Source: Myxococcales bacterium (lineage in GTDB: Bacteria; Myxococcota_A; UBA796; GCA-2862545). From it: a stretch of DNA of 64,000 bases. The position numbers and the translations under genes were made by a program. The notes beneath the pieces are model-generated. The model was not told the DNA's origin and made no database searches. It saw only the letters and a list, made by a program, of their open reading frames with translations. The stretch covers positions 31,265 to 95,264 of the forward strand of contig JAHQVJ010000202.1 in NCBI GenBank assembly GCA_019634415.1, read 5' to 3'. Below, piece by piece: positions 26,380-34,860 of this stretch; position 1 is the first letter of the stretch, and every line of letters starts with the position of its first letter.

Positions 26380-27135
26380 ATGCCTGCTGCCTTGTCCGTC
26401 AACCTGAACAAAGTGGCCTTGCTTCGTAACAGCCGAGGTCGGAACGTGCCCGATCTGCTCGAAGCCGCCGACGCGGTCATCGCCGCGGGGGCCCACGGCA
26501 TCACGCTGCATCCGCGGCTGGACCAACGACACGTGCGCTTCGACGACGTGCCGCAGATGGCGGAGCACCTGGCGAACAGCCACCCCGGGATCGAGCTGAA
26601 CATCGAGTGCGAGCCCGATCCCAGCCTGCTGGCGATGGTGGTGGAGGTTCGCCCGCACCAGTGCACCCTGGTGCCCGTCACCCCCGGCGAGGTGACCTCG
26701 GATCACGGCTGGCGTCTGCCCGACGACGCAGCCCCCCTGGGGGCCGCGGTGGGGCAGCTGAAGGCGGCGGGGATCCGCACCAGCGCCTTCGCCGACTGCG
26801 AGCCGGAACACGTCGCACGCTTCGCGGACGTGGGCGTGGATCGGGTGGAGCTGTACACGGGCCCCTACGCCTGGGCCTGGGGCACACCGCAACAAGCCAC
26901 CGAGCAGCAGCGCGTGCTCGCCACGGCCGCTGCGGCCACCGCCGCCGGCCTCGGCCTCAACGCGGGCCACGATCTGGACCACCACAACCTGGTGGGCCTT
27001 CGCGATCTGGCTGAGCTGGCCGAGGTGAGCATCGGCCACGCGCTGACCTGCCGAGCGCTGGAGGTGGGGCGCGACCAGGCGGTCACGGAGCTGCTCATCG
27101 CGCTGGGCTGGCCACCCGCAGCACCCGCACCTTGA
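26380..27135 (+). CDS. pdxJ: Pyridoxine 5'-phosphate synthase PdxJ
   Basis: Condenses deoxyxylulose 5-phosphate with 3-amino-2-oxopropyl phosphate to give pyridoxine 5'-phosphate, the last ring-forming step of the DXP-dependent vitamin B6 pathway. 251 residues from the ATG at 26380; a TTG at 26359 lies nearer the putative -10. Characteristic motifs: L-S-V-N-L-N-K-V-A-L-L-R-N-S-R-G, the active-site G-A-H-G-I-T-L-H-P-R-x-D-x-R-H, E-L-N-I-E-C, L-V-P-x-x-P-G-E-V-T-S-D-H-G-W, and the late G-L-G-L-N-A-G-H-D-L. Family length. A TAGGCT hexamer sits 28 bases upstream of the ATG. The 3' end overlaps the convergent methyltransferase gene by 41 bp. Confidence 0.95.
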   Translation: MPAALSVNLNKVALLRNSRGRNVPDLLEAADAVIAAGAHGITLHPRLDQRHVRFDDVPQMAEHLANSHPGIELNIECEPDPSLLAMVVEVRPHQCTLVPVTPGEVTSDHGWRLPDDAAPLGAAVGQLKAAGIRTSAFADCEPEHVARFADVGVDRVELYTGPYAWAWGTPQQATEQQRVLATAAAATAAGLGLNAGHDLDHHNLVGLRDLAELAEVSIGHALTCRALEVGRDQAVTELLIALGWPPAAPAP

Positions 27136-28282
27136 GGTAGCGGCCCTCGGGGAACACCGTGGACGCAGGGAAGTCGGGCCCCTGCCCCGCCGCCCACAGC
27201 AGCTGCCCCGCCACCCCCGCCTTGCGCAGCCCGTCGGAGATGGCGCCGTCGAACACCTTGGGCGACAGCTCGCCCTGGTTCGACGCCACCACCAGCAGCC
27301 CTCCGTCGTCGAGCACCCGCGCGGTGGCGGCCACCAGCCGCGGCCAGTCCTTCTTCGCCGAGAACGTGGCCTTGCCGCGCGAGAAGGAGGGCGGATCCAC
27401 GATGGCGCGATCGAAGCGCACCCCGCGCCGACGCAGCCGGTCCAGCGCCTTGAAGGTGTCCTCGGCCTCGAAGAGGTGCTCGTCGGTGGGCAGCTCGTTG
27501 AGCGCGAAGTTCGCCCTCGCGCGCTCGAGCACGGGTGCTGCGAGGTCCACGCTGTGGGTGTGAGCCGCCCCGTGAGCAGCGGCCGCCACCGAGAACGCAG
27601 CGGTGTAGGCGAACAGGTTGAGCACCCGCGCCCCCGCCCAGTACGGCTCCAACAAGGCGCGCACCTGCCGCATGTCGGCGTACAGCCCCACGTCGGGACC
27701 GTCGAGCACGTCCACCGCGAAGCGCAGCCCACGCTCCCGCACCACCACGGGTGCCTCGGGCGGTTCGCCGTGCAGCAGTCGGCCCGGCGGCACGGTGCGC
27801 TCGTCTCGCGGATCCGGCCGGTAGCACAGGGCGACCCCGCTCACCCCCTCCTCGTCCACCAGCCACTGGGCGAGATCGTCGAGCAGCGGCACCATCGCGT
27901 CGCTGTCGAGGGTGACCACCGCCCAGTCCGCCCACCGGTCCACGCGGATCCCGGGCAGGCCGTCGTTCTCGGCGTTCACGAGCCGGAAGCCGTCGGTGGC
28001 CTCGTCCACCACGAGCCGCCGCAGCGCGCGAGCGCGCTCGAGGGTGGCTGCGAGCCAGAGGGCGTCCAGCGGTGCGTCGGCGTGGCGGAACACGCGCGCT
28101 GCGAGGAAGCCGCGATCGGCGAGCCCGCGGCCGAGCACCCGCCCCCGCCGATCCACGATGCTCACCTGTTCGCCGGGTCGGCCGCCTCCGCGCACCACCT
28201 CCTTCGGGTACACCCAAGGGAAGCCGCGACCGACCCACTGCTCGGCGTAGCCGTTCACGACGAGCTCTGGAAGCCTGCCCAT
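27095..28282 (-). CDS. RlmI-like class I rRNA (cytosine-5) methyltransferase
   Basis: 395 residues from the ATG at 28282 (5 bp after the upstream gene); an in-frame extension to 28354 is shadow. The N-terminal PUA-like RNA-binding domain (about 1-75: N-G-Y-A-E-Q-W-V-G-R-G-F-P-W-V-Y) is followed by the EEHEE linker domain and a Rossmann SAM-binding fold with motif I L-N-L-F-A-Y-T-A-A-F-S and motif IV I-V-D-P-P-S-F-S-R-G-K. This layout is that of RlmI, which makes m5C1962 in 23S rRNA, and of related enzymes. The catalytic Cys usual to RlmI just after the D-P-P motif is not obvious here, so substrate and position are uncertain. It ends inside the pdxJ 3' end on the opposite strand. Confidence 0.85.
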   Translation of the reverse strand: MGRLPELVVNGYAEQWVGRGFPWVYPKEVVRGGGRPGEQVSIVDRRGRVLGRGLADRGFLAARVFRHADAPLDALWLAATLERARALRRLVVDEATDGFRLVNAENDGLPGIRVDRWADWAVVTLDSDAMVPLLDDLAQWLVDEEGVSGVALCYRPDPRDERTVPPGRLLHGEPPEAPVVVRERGLRFAVDVLDGPDVGLYADMRQVRALLEPYWAGARVLNLFAYTAAFSVAAAAHGAAHTHSVDLAAPVLERARANFALNELPTDEHLFEAEDTFKALDRLRRRGVRFDRAIVDPPSFSRGKATFSAKKDWPRLVAATARVLDDGGLLVVASNQGELSPKVFDGAISDGLRKAGVAGQLLWAAGQGPDFPASTVFPEGRYLKVRVLRVASPAR

Positions 28283-28287
28283 CCGCG

Positions 28288-29280
28288 CTACCGTCCGCAC
28301 AGCCCGAGGGTGCCCGGCACGCCGCGGGCGTCGATCCAGGCGTTCTCGCTCCACGACACCACGAGCCCGTCGGCGTCCGCGCGCACCACCTCGCGCACGG
28401 TGCCGTCCACGCCGCGCACCTCGCCCAGCGCCTCACCTGAGCGGAAGGTGGCTCCCGGATCGCGGCTGGGCACGAACACGCCCGCGGTGCGCACCCGGGG
28501 GGCAGCCGCCCGTCGCCAGGGCCCACCCTGCAGCCGCGGAAGCGCCCCCGCTGGGGGCTGGGCCACGTTGCCCATGTGGTGCAGGATCCGCAGCACGGCC
28601 GTGACCGTGGTGCGCACCGACTCCCCGCTCACCGCTCGGCGTGGACCGACCTCGAGGGTGACTGCGGGCACCTTCCCGTGGTTCACCATCGCCCCCGCCA
28701 GCGACTGATCGAGGCGGAAGCGCAGGTACAGATCGTCGGGGTACTCCCGCAGCACCGTGAGCCCGCTGGCCTCGGCGATCCCCACCAAGCGCGTGTCCAT
28801 CGCCTCGCGCTCCGGCCGCGACAGGCGGATCGAGCGGTCCACGATGGCGTAGGGGATCGCCACCGCCGAGTCGGCGTGCAGATCCACCAGCACGTCCAGG
28901 CTCCGCTGCATCAACCCACGCCATACCGTGCCCGCGATACGCGCGGCCCCCTGACCGTCCGGATCACCAGGGAAGGCCCGGTTCAGATCGAGGCCGTCGT
29001 CGGGCTGCACCCGGCGCTGCATCATCAGCCCGCGGGGGTTCAGCGACGGCACCAGCACCACGCATCCGCAGGTCAGCTCCGCCGTCAGGATCCGGTCCAG
29101 GGCGTGCACCGCCGCGAGACCCGTCACCTCGTCGCCGTGCACGTTGGCCGTGACCGCCACGCACGGACCCGGACGGTCCGCCGTCAAGACGAGGAGCGGC
29201 AGGGCCTCGTGGCCCGTGCCCAGGGAGAGCAGATCCACCCGTCGGGCCACCCTTCCCTTCGCCACAGGGCGACCGGTCAT
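28288..29280 (-). CDS. Succinylglutamate desuccinylase/aspartoacylase-family zinc deacylase
   Basis: 330 residues from the ATG at 29280, which overlaps the tcdA stop (ATGA). The catalytic fold is the M14-like AstE/AspA type: T-A-N-V-H-G-D-E-V gives zinc ligands H48 and E51, the third ligand His lies in V-D-L-H-A-D-S, and L-N-P-R-G and D-L-N-R-A-F-P-G supply the substrate-binding Arg and Asn. A C-terminal barrel-like domain (about 260-330, E-A-L-G-E-V-R-G-V-D-G) is normal for the subgroup that includes predicted deacylases acting on unknown N-acyl amino acids or ectoine derivatives. The substrate cannot be set from sequence. It sits between tcdA and the RlmI-like gene in one co-directional run. 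Confidence 0.85.
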   Translation of the reverse strand: MTGRPVAKGRVARRVDLLSLGTGHEALPLLVLTADRPGPCVAVTANVHGDEVTGLAAVHALDRILTAELTCGCVVLVPSLNPRGLMMQRRVQPDDGLDLNRAFPGDPDGQGAARIAGTVWRGLMQRSLDVLVDLHADSAVAIPYAIVDRSIRLSRPEREAMDTRLVGIAEASGLTVLREYPDDLYLRFRLDQSLAGAMVNHGKVPAVTLEVGPRRAVSGESVRTTVTAVLRILHHMGNVAQPPAGALPRLQGGPWRRAAAPRVRTAGVFVPSRDPGATFRSGEALGEVRGVDGTVREVVRADADGLVVSWSENAWIDARGVPGTLGLCGR

Positions 29281-30074
29281 GAGCCACCCACCGTCTGGAT
29301 GGGGCGACCGAGCAGGTGCTGCACCGCAACCCCTGCCATGGTGAGGCCGAAGATCGCGGGCATCCACGACACCGTGCCCTGCACCTGCATGCGCTGCTCG
29401 CAGGAGTGCTGGCTCTTCAGATCCTTGTCCGGGCAGATGCACCGGAAGGCGGCCTCTGCGGCCTCGTCGATGTCGAGGGGGTGCTCGTCGGACCACACGC
29501 AGGTGATCCCGGTCTGCACCCCGCGCTTGCGCAGCTCCTTGCGCACGATCTTGGCGAAGGGATCGATGCGCGTGAGCGACAGGTCGCTCACCTGCACCCG
29601 CGTGGGATCCATGCGCCCTCCGGCGCCCATCGCGCTCACCACGTACTGATCTCGCTGAACGCAGGTCTGCAGCAGGTGGAGCTTGGCGGTCATGTTGTCG
29701 ATACAGTCGAAGACGATGTCGTAGCCGTCGCCGAGGATGTCGTCGGCCGTGTCGGGCCCGTAGAACACGTTCTTGGCGACGATCTCCGCCCGTGGGTTGA
29801 TCGCCTGAGCGCGCTGTGCCATCAGCTCCGACTTGAACTTGCGCACAGTCTTGCGGGTGGCGTGCAGCTGCCGGTTCACGTTGGTGATGCACACCACGTC
29901 GAAGTCCACCAGCACCACCCGGCCGATCCCCGTGCGCACGAGCGCCTCGGCGGCGTAGCTCCCCACGCCCCCGAGCCCGATGACGCAGGCACTCGACGCC
30001 GTCATCCGATCGAACCCCTCCCCACCGAGCAGCAGCTCGGAACGATGGAACGGATGCATGGGGCGAACGTCCAT
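29277..30074 (-). CDS. tcdA: tRNA threonylcarbamoyladenosine dehydratase (TcdA/CsdL)
   Basis: E1-like enzyme that dehydrates t6A37 of tRNA to the cyclic ct6A form using ATP. 265 residues; the ATG at 30074 has GGAG seven bases upstream. Motifs: H-R-S-E-L-L-L-G at the N-terminus, nucleotide-binding G-L-G-G-V-G-S-Y-A-A-E-A-L-V-R-T-G, D-F-D-V-V-C-I-T-N-V-N-R-Q (adenylation Arg), and D-C-I-D-N-M-T-A-K. T-R-V-Q-V-S-D-L and the D-P-x-x-K region are typical of TcdA rather than ThiF or MoeB. It heads the run tcdA, deacylase, methyltransferase, which have overlaps or gaps of only 4-5 bp. Confidence 0.92.
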   Translation of the reverse strand: MDVRPMHPFHRSELLLGGEGFDRMTASSACVIGLGGVGSYAAEALVRTGIGRVVLVDFDVVCITNVNRQLHATRKTVRKFKSELMAQRAQAINPRAEIVAKNVFYGPDTADDILGDGYDIVFDCIDNMTAKLHLLQTCVQRDQYVVSAMGAGGRMDPTRVQVSDLSLTRIDPFAKIVRKELRKRGVQTGITCVWSDEHPLDIDEAAEAAFRCICPDKDLKSQHSCEQRMQVQGTVSWMPAIFGLTMAGVAVQHLLGRPIQTVGGS

Positions 30075-30143
30075 GGGGGGCTCCGAGGAAGCTCCATAGC
30101 ACCAGCGACAAAGCGTGGCTCGGCGGTACCGCAGCGGGTGCGG

Positions 30144-31310
30144 TCAGCGGCGGTGCACGGTCCACGCGCTCACCACGCCGATCAGCGCTCGCGCCACGAG
30201 CTCGGGGTCGAGCTGCGAGGGCACATCGGGCAGCCCCTCCGCGATCACCCAGTCCGACGGCCGCTCCACCAGCAGCGGCCCCAGATCCACCACCTCCACC
30301 GTGGTGGCGGTGGCTCCGCGCTCGTGGGGCTCCACGAAGCGCTGGCACTCGAGCGGCAGGCCGCTCACACCGGGGGGCCACGCAACGGGATCCAGCCACT
30401 GCACCGAGAAGTAGGGCGTGAGTCGCACCACGTCGGTGTCGAAGTCGTGCTGACCGAAATGAGCCTCCATCCAGTCGCGGCAAGTGGCCCGGCCCAGCAC
30501 GCCCTCTTCGTCGGCGCGGCCCATCACGGCCCCTCCCACGCTCACCACGGCCAGCAGCTGATCGCGGACCTCCGCCTGCGCCAGCAGCGCGCGCAGCAGA
30601 CGCACGGTGCCCGCCTCCTCCGCCACCGCCACCAGGCGCTGCCCCGCGCTGGCTCGCTCGTGCAGTGCGGCCCCCAGAGAGGCCACGTCCCCGTCGTCGT
30701 AGGGGATCCGCACCGCAGCATCCCCCAGCACCTCCTGCAGCGACGGCAGCACCGAGGGGCCCACCTGCCGGTCGGCGCGGCCCTCCACCAGCACCCAGGT
30801 GGCGTCGGCGGCCCGAAGCGCAGCCCGCGCGAAGGCATCGTCGGTGGCAGCCCCCCACGCCGCCAGGCTGTCCCAGGACGCACCCGGCCCCAGGGTGGTG
30901 GCCGGATCGTAGGCCTCTCCGAGATCGGCGGGATCCGCGAGACGAGCCACCGCCCCCACCTCGTCATCGAGGTACATCCAGCGAAACCGCGCGAGACCAT
31001 CATCGAACCGCGCGAGCTGCTCCAGGAGCGCGACCTCCCCGTCCATCGCGAGATCGGGCATCGCCGCAGCCACCGGGTTCGACGCCTTGCGCTCGGGGAG
31101 TCGCCCCGCCGGGTGGTACGGCACCCAGCGCAGCACGGCTTCCTCCCATGCATCGGGGCTTCCGCCGTCCGCTTCCACGCGCCCGCGCAGCAGCGTGGCG
31201 ATCATCACCTTGAACCAACGCTCCCCGTCCAGCTCCGGCGGCCGGGGCCACTGCACCCAGCCCACCGCAGCAGCCAGGGCCGACGCAGTGACCACCAGCC
31301 CCACGGACAC
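30144..31310 (-). CDS. Membrane-anchored protein of unknown function
   Basis: 388 residues if it starts at the GTG at 31310, just after the stop of the small gene upstream (31319-31321). The frame is open to 31490, but that extra part is Pro/Gly/Ser/Arg noise overlapping the small gene, so I reject it. An N-terminal helix (residues 3-20, V-G-L-V-V-T-A-S-A-L-A-A-A-V-G-W) anchors a large soluble domain that is acidic and alpha/beta in look, with W-V-L-V-E-G-R-A-D-R around 190 and S-V-G-G-A-V-M-G near 270. The latter and a late D-F-D-T-D pair look like an alpha/beta-hydrolase- or Rossmann-type fold, but no catalytic motif is clear. Family not recognised. Confidence 0.7.
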   Translation of the reverse strand: MSVGLVVTASALAAAVGWVQWPRPPELDGERWFKVMIATLLRGRVEADGGSPDAWEEAVLRWVPYHPAGRLPERKASNPVAAAMPDLAMDGEVALLEQLARFDDGLARFRWMYLDDEVGAVARLADPADLGEAYDPATTLGPGASWDSLAAWGAATDDAFARAALRAADATWVLVEGRADRQVGPSVLPSLQEVLGDAAVRIPYDDGDVASLGAALHERASAGQRLVAVAEEAGTVRLLRALLAQAEVRDQLLAVVSVGGAVMGRADEEGVLGRATCRDWMEAHFGQHDFDTDVVRLTPYFSVQWLDPVAWPPGVSGLPLECQRFVEPHERGATATTVEVVDLGPLLVERPSDWVIAEGLPDVPSQLDPELVARALIGVVSAWTVHRR

Positions 31311-31318
31311 CGGATCCG

Positions 31319-31465
31319 TCAGGACCGGCGCCTCCGACGACGAGAGCCCTGCGGCTTCGCCGGAACGGGAACGGGAACCGCCTCGGGCTCGGCACGACGG
31401 AGCAGACGGTCCACCTGACGGAGGAGGCCCGCCAGCCTTCGATGCGCGTCGTTCAGCCACCCCAT
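31319..31465 (-). CDS. 48-residue basic small protein, coupled to the next gene
   Basis: Begins at the ATG at 31465 with a strong AAGGAG seven bases upstream, far better than any start of the overlapping frame. The sequence is an amphipathic N-terminal helix (M-G-W-L-N-D-A-H-R-R-L-A-G-L-L-R-Q-V-D-R-L-L-R), a V-P-V-P-V-P hinge and a C-terminal R-R-R-R-R-R-S cluster. Its TGA at 31321-31319 lies nine bases before the GTG of the membrane-anchored gene, so coupling is likely. Function unknown; nucleic-acid or membrane-surface binding is possible from the charge pattern. It is short enough to be missed by ordinary gene callers. Confidence 0.55.
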   Translation of the reverse strand: MGWLNDAHRRLAGLLRQVDRLLRRAEPEAVPVPVPAKPQGSRRRRRRS

Positions 31466-31488
31466 TTGCCGGCTCCTTGCCACGGGCC

Positions 31489-31494
31489 ATCGTA
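31489..31494 (-). promoter_or_regulatory. Candidate -10 element upstream of the 48-residue gene
   Basis: TACGAT on the minus strand 23 bases before the ATG at 31465. Transcription from here would give a leader of about 17 bases that carries the AAGGAG. The long alternative ATG of the overlapping frame (31490) would fall inside this element. No clear -35. Confidence 0.3.
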
Positions 31495-31585
31495 CGGGAG
31501 ACGACACCCGGTCGCCACCCACCCGATCTCTATCGGCTCCGATCCGCCATTCACGCACACCGTGACGATCCGTGGCCGCACCCGA

Positions 31586-33115
31586 TCAGGCGAGGATGCG
31601 GTCCAACAGCCCGCGATCGGCCTGCACCGCCGTTCGCTGCAGGTAGAAGGACAGCCCGCGCTGGCCACCGAGCTCCTCTCCTCCGCCCGCCTTGCCAGGT
31701 CCGCCATGGACCAGGTTCGGCAACACCGTGCCTGGTCCGGGACTCTGATCGTGCACCTTGCGCGAGCCCCAGTGGATCCGGCCGTGCCACGGCGCGAGGC
31801 CGAGCACCACGGGGCCCGCCCACTCCGGATCGTCGGAGTACACGCTCACCACGAGCCCACCCCCACCAGCGGCGGCCAGTTGCACGGCCTCCTCGGCGGA
31901 TCCCCCGTAGGGCATCACGGCTGCGGCCGGCCCGAACACCTCGTGCTCGTGCACGAAGGGGGCCTCGAGCCCCCCCTCCACCCGGAACAGCCCCGGGCGC
32001 ACGAAGCAGCCCCCCTCGGGCGCCTCGCCCCGCCACAGCTCCGATCCCACGCGGCCGAGCTCCTCGAGCCCCTCCTGCACCGATCGATGCTGGCTCGGAG
32101 AGGCGACGGGTCCGATGTCCACGCCCTTCTCACCAGGCTTCCCCACCGTCACGCCGCTCAAGCGCTCCACCAGTGCAGCACTTGCGGCCTCCACCAGATC
32201 GTTCGGCACGAAGATCCGACGCACGGCGGTGCACTTCTGACCCGCCTTCTGCGACATGTCGGTGACCACCTGGTTCACGAACATCTGGAACGTGTCGGAG
32301 CCAGGCTCCACGTCGGGCCCCAGGATCGACGCGTTGAGCGAGTCCGCCTCGATGTTCACGCGGACGTTGTTGGCGACGACGGCGGCGTGGCCTCGGATCT
32401 TGGCCGCCGTGGAGGAGCCTCCGGTGAAGGCCAGGCAGTCCTGTGGCCCCACGTGATCGAGGAGGTCACTGGCAGAGCCCACCAGCAGCGAGATCGCCCC
32501 CGCCGGCAGCAGCCCGCTGTCGACCCACAGCTCCATGATGCGGTGGGTGAGCGCGCAGGTGGCGGTGCCCGGCTTGCTGAACACGGGCATGCCCGCGAGC
32601 AGGGCCGCAGCGGCCTTCTCCGCCAACCCCCACGCCGGGAAGTTGAAGGCGTTGATGTGAATCGCCACGCCGTGACGCGGCACCAGCAGGTGCTGTCCCA
32701 CGAAGCGCTTGGAGCGGAGGATGCCCTCGGACTCCCCGTCGAGTAGCACCCGCTTGTCCCCGAGCTTCTTGCCCAGGTAGGCGTAGTACTGCATCGTGCC
32801 CGAGGCCCCGTCCACGTCGAACTTGGCGTCACCACGGGTGGTGCCGCCCGAGGTACGCGACAGCTCGAGCAGGGCGTCGCGCTCGCTGTGGATCACCTTG
32901 GCCAGCCCCTCGAGCAGCTCACCCCGCTGCCCGAAGGTCATCGCGCGCAGTGCCGGGCCACCCACCGTGCGGCTGTGGTGGAGCGCCGAGCCCAGGTCGA
33001 GCCCCCGGGTGGAGACCTGTCCCACCACCTCCCCGGTCGTGGGATCCACGAGATCGGTGTGGGGCGCTTCTCCAGCCACCCATTGATCCTGCAGATAGCT
33101 CTGAAGCAACGGCAT
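31586..33115 (-). CDS. PaaZ/BoxD-like aldehyde dehydrogenase (semialdehyde-CoA type)
   Basis: 509 residues from the ATG at 33115, with GGAGG four bases upstream; the frame upstream is shadow. It matches the aldehyde dehydrogenase half of PaaZ and the BoxD type closely: A-L-R-A-M-T-F-x-x-R near 60, H-I-N-A-F-N-F-P-A-W-G, K-P-G-T-A-T-C, N-I-E-A-D-S-L-N, catalytic C295 in A-G-Q-K-C-T-A-V-R-R, and V-H-G-G-P-G-K-A-G-G-G-E-E-L-G-G near the end. These NAD(P)-dependent enzymes oxidise CoA-linked ring-opening semialdehydes in phenylacetate or benzoate degradation. The PaaZ MaoC-type hydratase domain is absent, so it would act like BoxD. No other paa or box gene is in the window. Confidence 0.88.
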   Translation of the reverse strand: MPLLQSYLQDQWVAGEAPHTDLVDPTTGEVVGQVSTRGLDLGSALHHSRTVGGPALRAMTFGQRGELLEGLAKVIHSERDALLELSRTSGGTTRGDAKFDVDGASGTMQYYAYLGKKLGDKRVLLDGESEGILRSKRFVGQHLLVPRHGVAIHINAFNFPAWGLAEKAAAALLAGMPVFSKPGTATCALTHRIMELWVDSGLLPAGAISLLVGSASDLLDHVGPQDCLAFTGGSSTAAKIRGHAAVVANNVRVNIEADSLNASILGPDVEPGSDTFQMFVNQVVTDMSQKAGQKCTAVRRIFVPNDLVEAASAALVERLSGVTVGKPGEKGVDIGPVASPSQHRSVQEGLEELGRVGSELWRGEAPEGGCFVRPGLFRVEGGLEAPFVHEHEVFGPAAAVMPYGGSAEEAVQLAAAGGGGLVVSVYSDDPEWAGPVVLGLAPWHGRIHWGSRKVHDQSPGPGTVLPNLVHGGPGKAGGGEELGGQRGLSFYLQRTAVQADRGLLDRILA

Positions 33116-33187
33116 CGATCCTCCGCCAACACGGTGAGCCACGCGCTTAACGTGGTCATCTGGAGCAACTGGCATACGCTCCCCCAG

Positions 33188-33916
33188 ATGATCGTCGTGT
33201 CCAATCTCGTGAAGCGCTTCCGCACCGCCTCCCGCGGGGAGATCGTCGCGGTGGACCACCTGTCCTTCTCCGTGGCGCCCGGAGAGATCTACGGGTTGCT
33301 GGGCCCCAACGGCGCAGGCAAGACCACCACCCTGCGCATGCTGGCCACCTTGGTGGAGCCCGACGAGGGAACCATCGAGATGGGCGGGGTCGACCGGATC
33401 CGGCAACCCCTGAACGCCCGAGAGATCATGGCCTATGTGCCAGCCGAAGCGGGGCTCCCGGAGCGACTCACGCCGAAGGAGGTGGTGCGGCTGTTCGCGC
33501 GCATCCAAGGGGTGGACGACGTGGAGGGTCGAGGCCTCGACCTGCTGGACCGCATGGGCGCCACCCCCTATGCCGACACCCCCTGCGGCGATCTGTCGAC
33601 GGGCATGAAGCGACGGGTGGTGCTGGCACGCGCCCTGATCCACGAGCCGAAGGTCCTGCTGCTCGACGAGCCCACGGACGGCCTCGACGTTCCGGGCAGG
33701 CGCGACGTGCTGGCGCTGGTCCGAGAGCAGGCGCAGTCGGGCCGAGCCGTGATCCTGTCGTCGCACATCATGGGAGAGGTGGAGCGCGTGGTGGACCGCG
33801 TGGGCGTGGTGGCCCAGGGTCAGCTCGTGGCCGAGGGCACCCTCGAGACGGTGATGTCCGATACCGGCGCCGCCACCCTCGACGACGCCTTCCTCGCACT
33901 CGTGGAGCCAGGGTGA
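33188..33916 (+). CDS. ABC transporter ATPase (NatA-like)
   Basis: 242 residues from the ATG at 33188; the frame extends upstream only as shadow of the divergent dehydrogenase gene. Walker A is GPNGAGKTTT around 39-48, signature L-S-T-G-M-K-R-R-V-V-L-A-R-A-L, Walker B V-L-L-L-D-E-P-T-D-G-L-D and switch His in S-S-H-I-M-G-E. A conserved-looking V-A-V-D-H-L-S-F-S-V-A-P-G-E-I-Y-G-L-L start is typical of the NatA/CcmA exporters for ABC-2 permeases. Its stop overlaps the first permease start (GTGA), so the trio ATPase, permease, permease-CPBP is an operon. NatAB exports sodium in Bacillus; here the substrate is unknown. Confidence 0.92.
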   Translation: MIVVSNLVKRFRTASRGEIVAVDHLSFSVAPGEIYGLLGPNGAGKTTTLRMLATLVEPDEGTIEMGGVDRIRQPLNAREIMAYVPAEAGLPERLTPKEVVRLFARIQGVDDVEGRGLDLLDRMGATPYADTPCGDLSTGMKRRVVLARALIHEPKVLLLDEPTDGLDVPGRRDVLALVREQAQSGRAVILSSHIMGEVERVVDRVGVVAQGQLVAEGTLETVMSDTGAATLDDAFLALVEPG

Positions 33917-34860
33917 GCCTGGCGCGTCGCATCGTCCGCGCCCTGTGGTACCTGACGGGCGCCACCGTGCAGCGGCTGCTGCGCGAGGGCATGGTGCTGA
34001 GGTCCATGGTGTGGCCCGGAGGCGTGGTGATCGTCACCTTCGCCTTCACCATCGCGCTGCTCGCCTTCTTTCGACCCTCCCGCGACGTGGCGATCACACC
34101 CGATCTCGAGCCAGCCCTGGTGACGGCCCTCGAGGACGGCGGCTTCACGGTACACCCCACCGACGACCCTCACGGCGCCGTGAAGGCCCTGACCCAGCCG
34201 GTGGGCACCGACGGCGACACCGTGTGGACCGTGGGCACCTCCCCCACCGCCCTGGAGCTGGAGGCCATCGTCCGCACCTACGCACGCGACTCCTGGCGGC
34301 CGCAGCCCCCCAATCGCCTACCCGACGTCAGCTCCACCTCCCAGTCCGGGCTGATCATCTGCCGCATCCTCGCGATGCTGTTCGTGACGTACGGTGCCGT
34401 GTTCGGGCTGGGGAGCGTGGCCCGCGATCGCGACGACGGCTCGCTCGAGGCGGAGCTGGCCCTGCCCGTGCCGCGCTGGGTGGGCGGCTTCGCTCGATGG
34501 ATCGCCAGCGTGCTGGTGCTGGCGGTGTTCTACGGGGTGAGCGTGCTCATGCTGGCCGCCATCATCGGCGTGCACCAGTCCAGTGCGGTGATCCGCCACG
34601 GGATCGCGGGATGCGGCGCCGGGGTGGCCCTGGGCTTGATGGTGGTGGGCACCTCGGGGCTGAAGAACGGGTTCTCCGGCCCCTTCGCCGCGGCGCTCAC
34701 GGGGGTGACCGCGCTGGCCGCCCTGGGCACACTTCAGCTGACGTGGTTGCCCGTGGCGAGCCTGTTCAGCCGAGGCCAAGGCTACAGCGCGCTGGCGGTG
34801 AGCATCGCCTTCGGCCTCTTCTCCAGCGTGGTGTACGCCCGACGCACAGGAACGTCCTGA
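33913..34860 (+). CDS. ABC-2-type permease (first of two)
   Basis: 315 residues, GTG start overlapping the ATPase stop. It has one membrane helix near residues 33-53, an extracytoplasmic loop of about 90 residues, and five more helices from about 148 onward. The ABC-2 element R-D-R-D-D-G-S-L-E-A-E-L-A-L-P-V-P matches the (E)R-E-x-G-T-x-E-x-L-L-x-x-P consensus of NatB-type permeases. It pairs with the following permease. It ends with a single T-S after R-R-T-G. The substrate is unknown, and it carries no peptidase domain, unlike the second permease. Confidence 0.85.
   Translation: MSLARRIVRALWYLTGATVQRLLREGMVLRSMVWPGGVVIVTFAFTIALLAFFRPSRDVAITPDLEPALVTALEDGGFTVHPTDDPHGAVKALTQPVGTDGDTVWTVGTSPTALELEAIVRTYARDSWRPQPPNRLPDVSSTSQSGLIICRILAMLFVTYGAVFGLGSVARDRDDGSLEAELALPVPRWVGGFARWIASVLVLAVFYGVSVLMLAAIIGVHQSSAVIRHGIAGCGAGVALGLMVVGTSGLKNGFSGPFAAALTGVTALAALGTLQLTWLPVASLFSRGQGYSALAVSIAFGLFSSVVYARRTGTS

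Noticed and set aside
28283..30858. Open minus-strand frame of 856 residues through tcdA
   Set aside because: The real deacylase starts at 29280 with a 4-bp overlap; the rest runs out of frame across tcdA and is compositionally abnormal.
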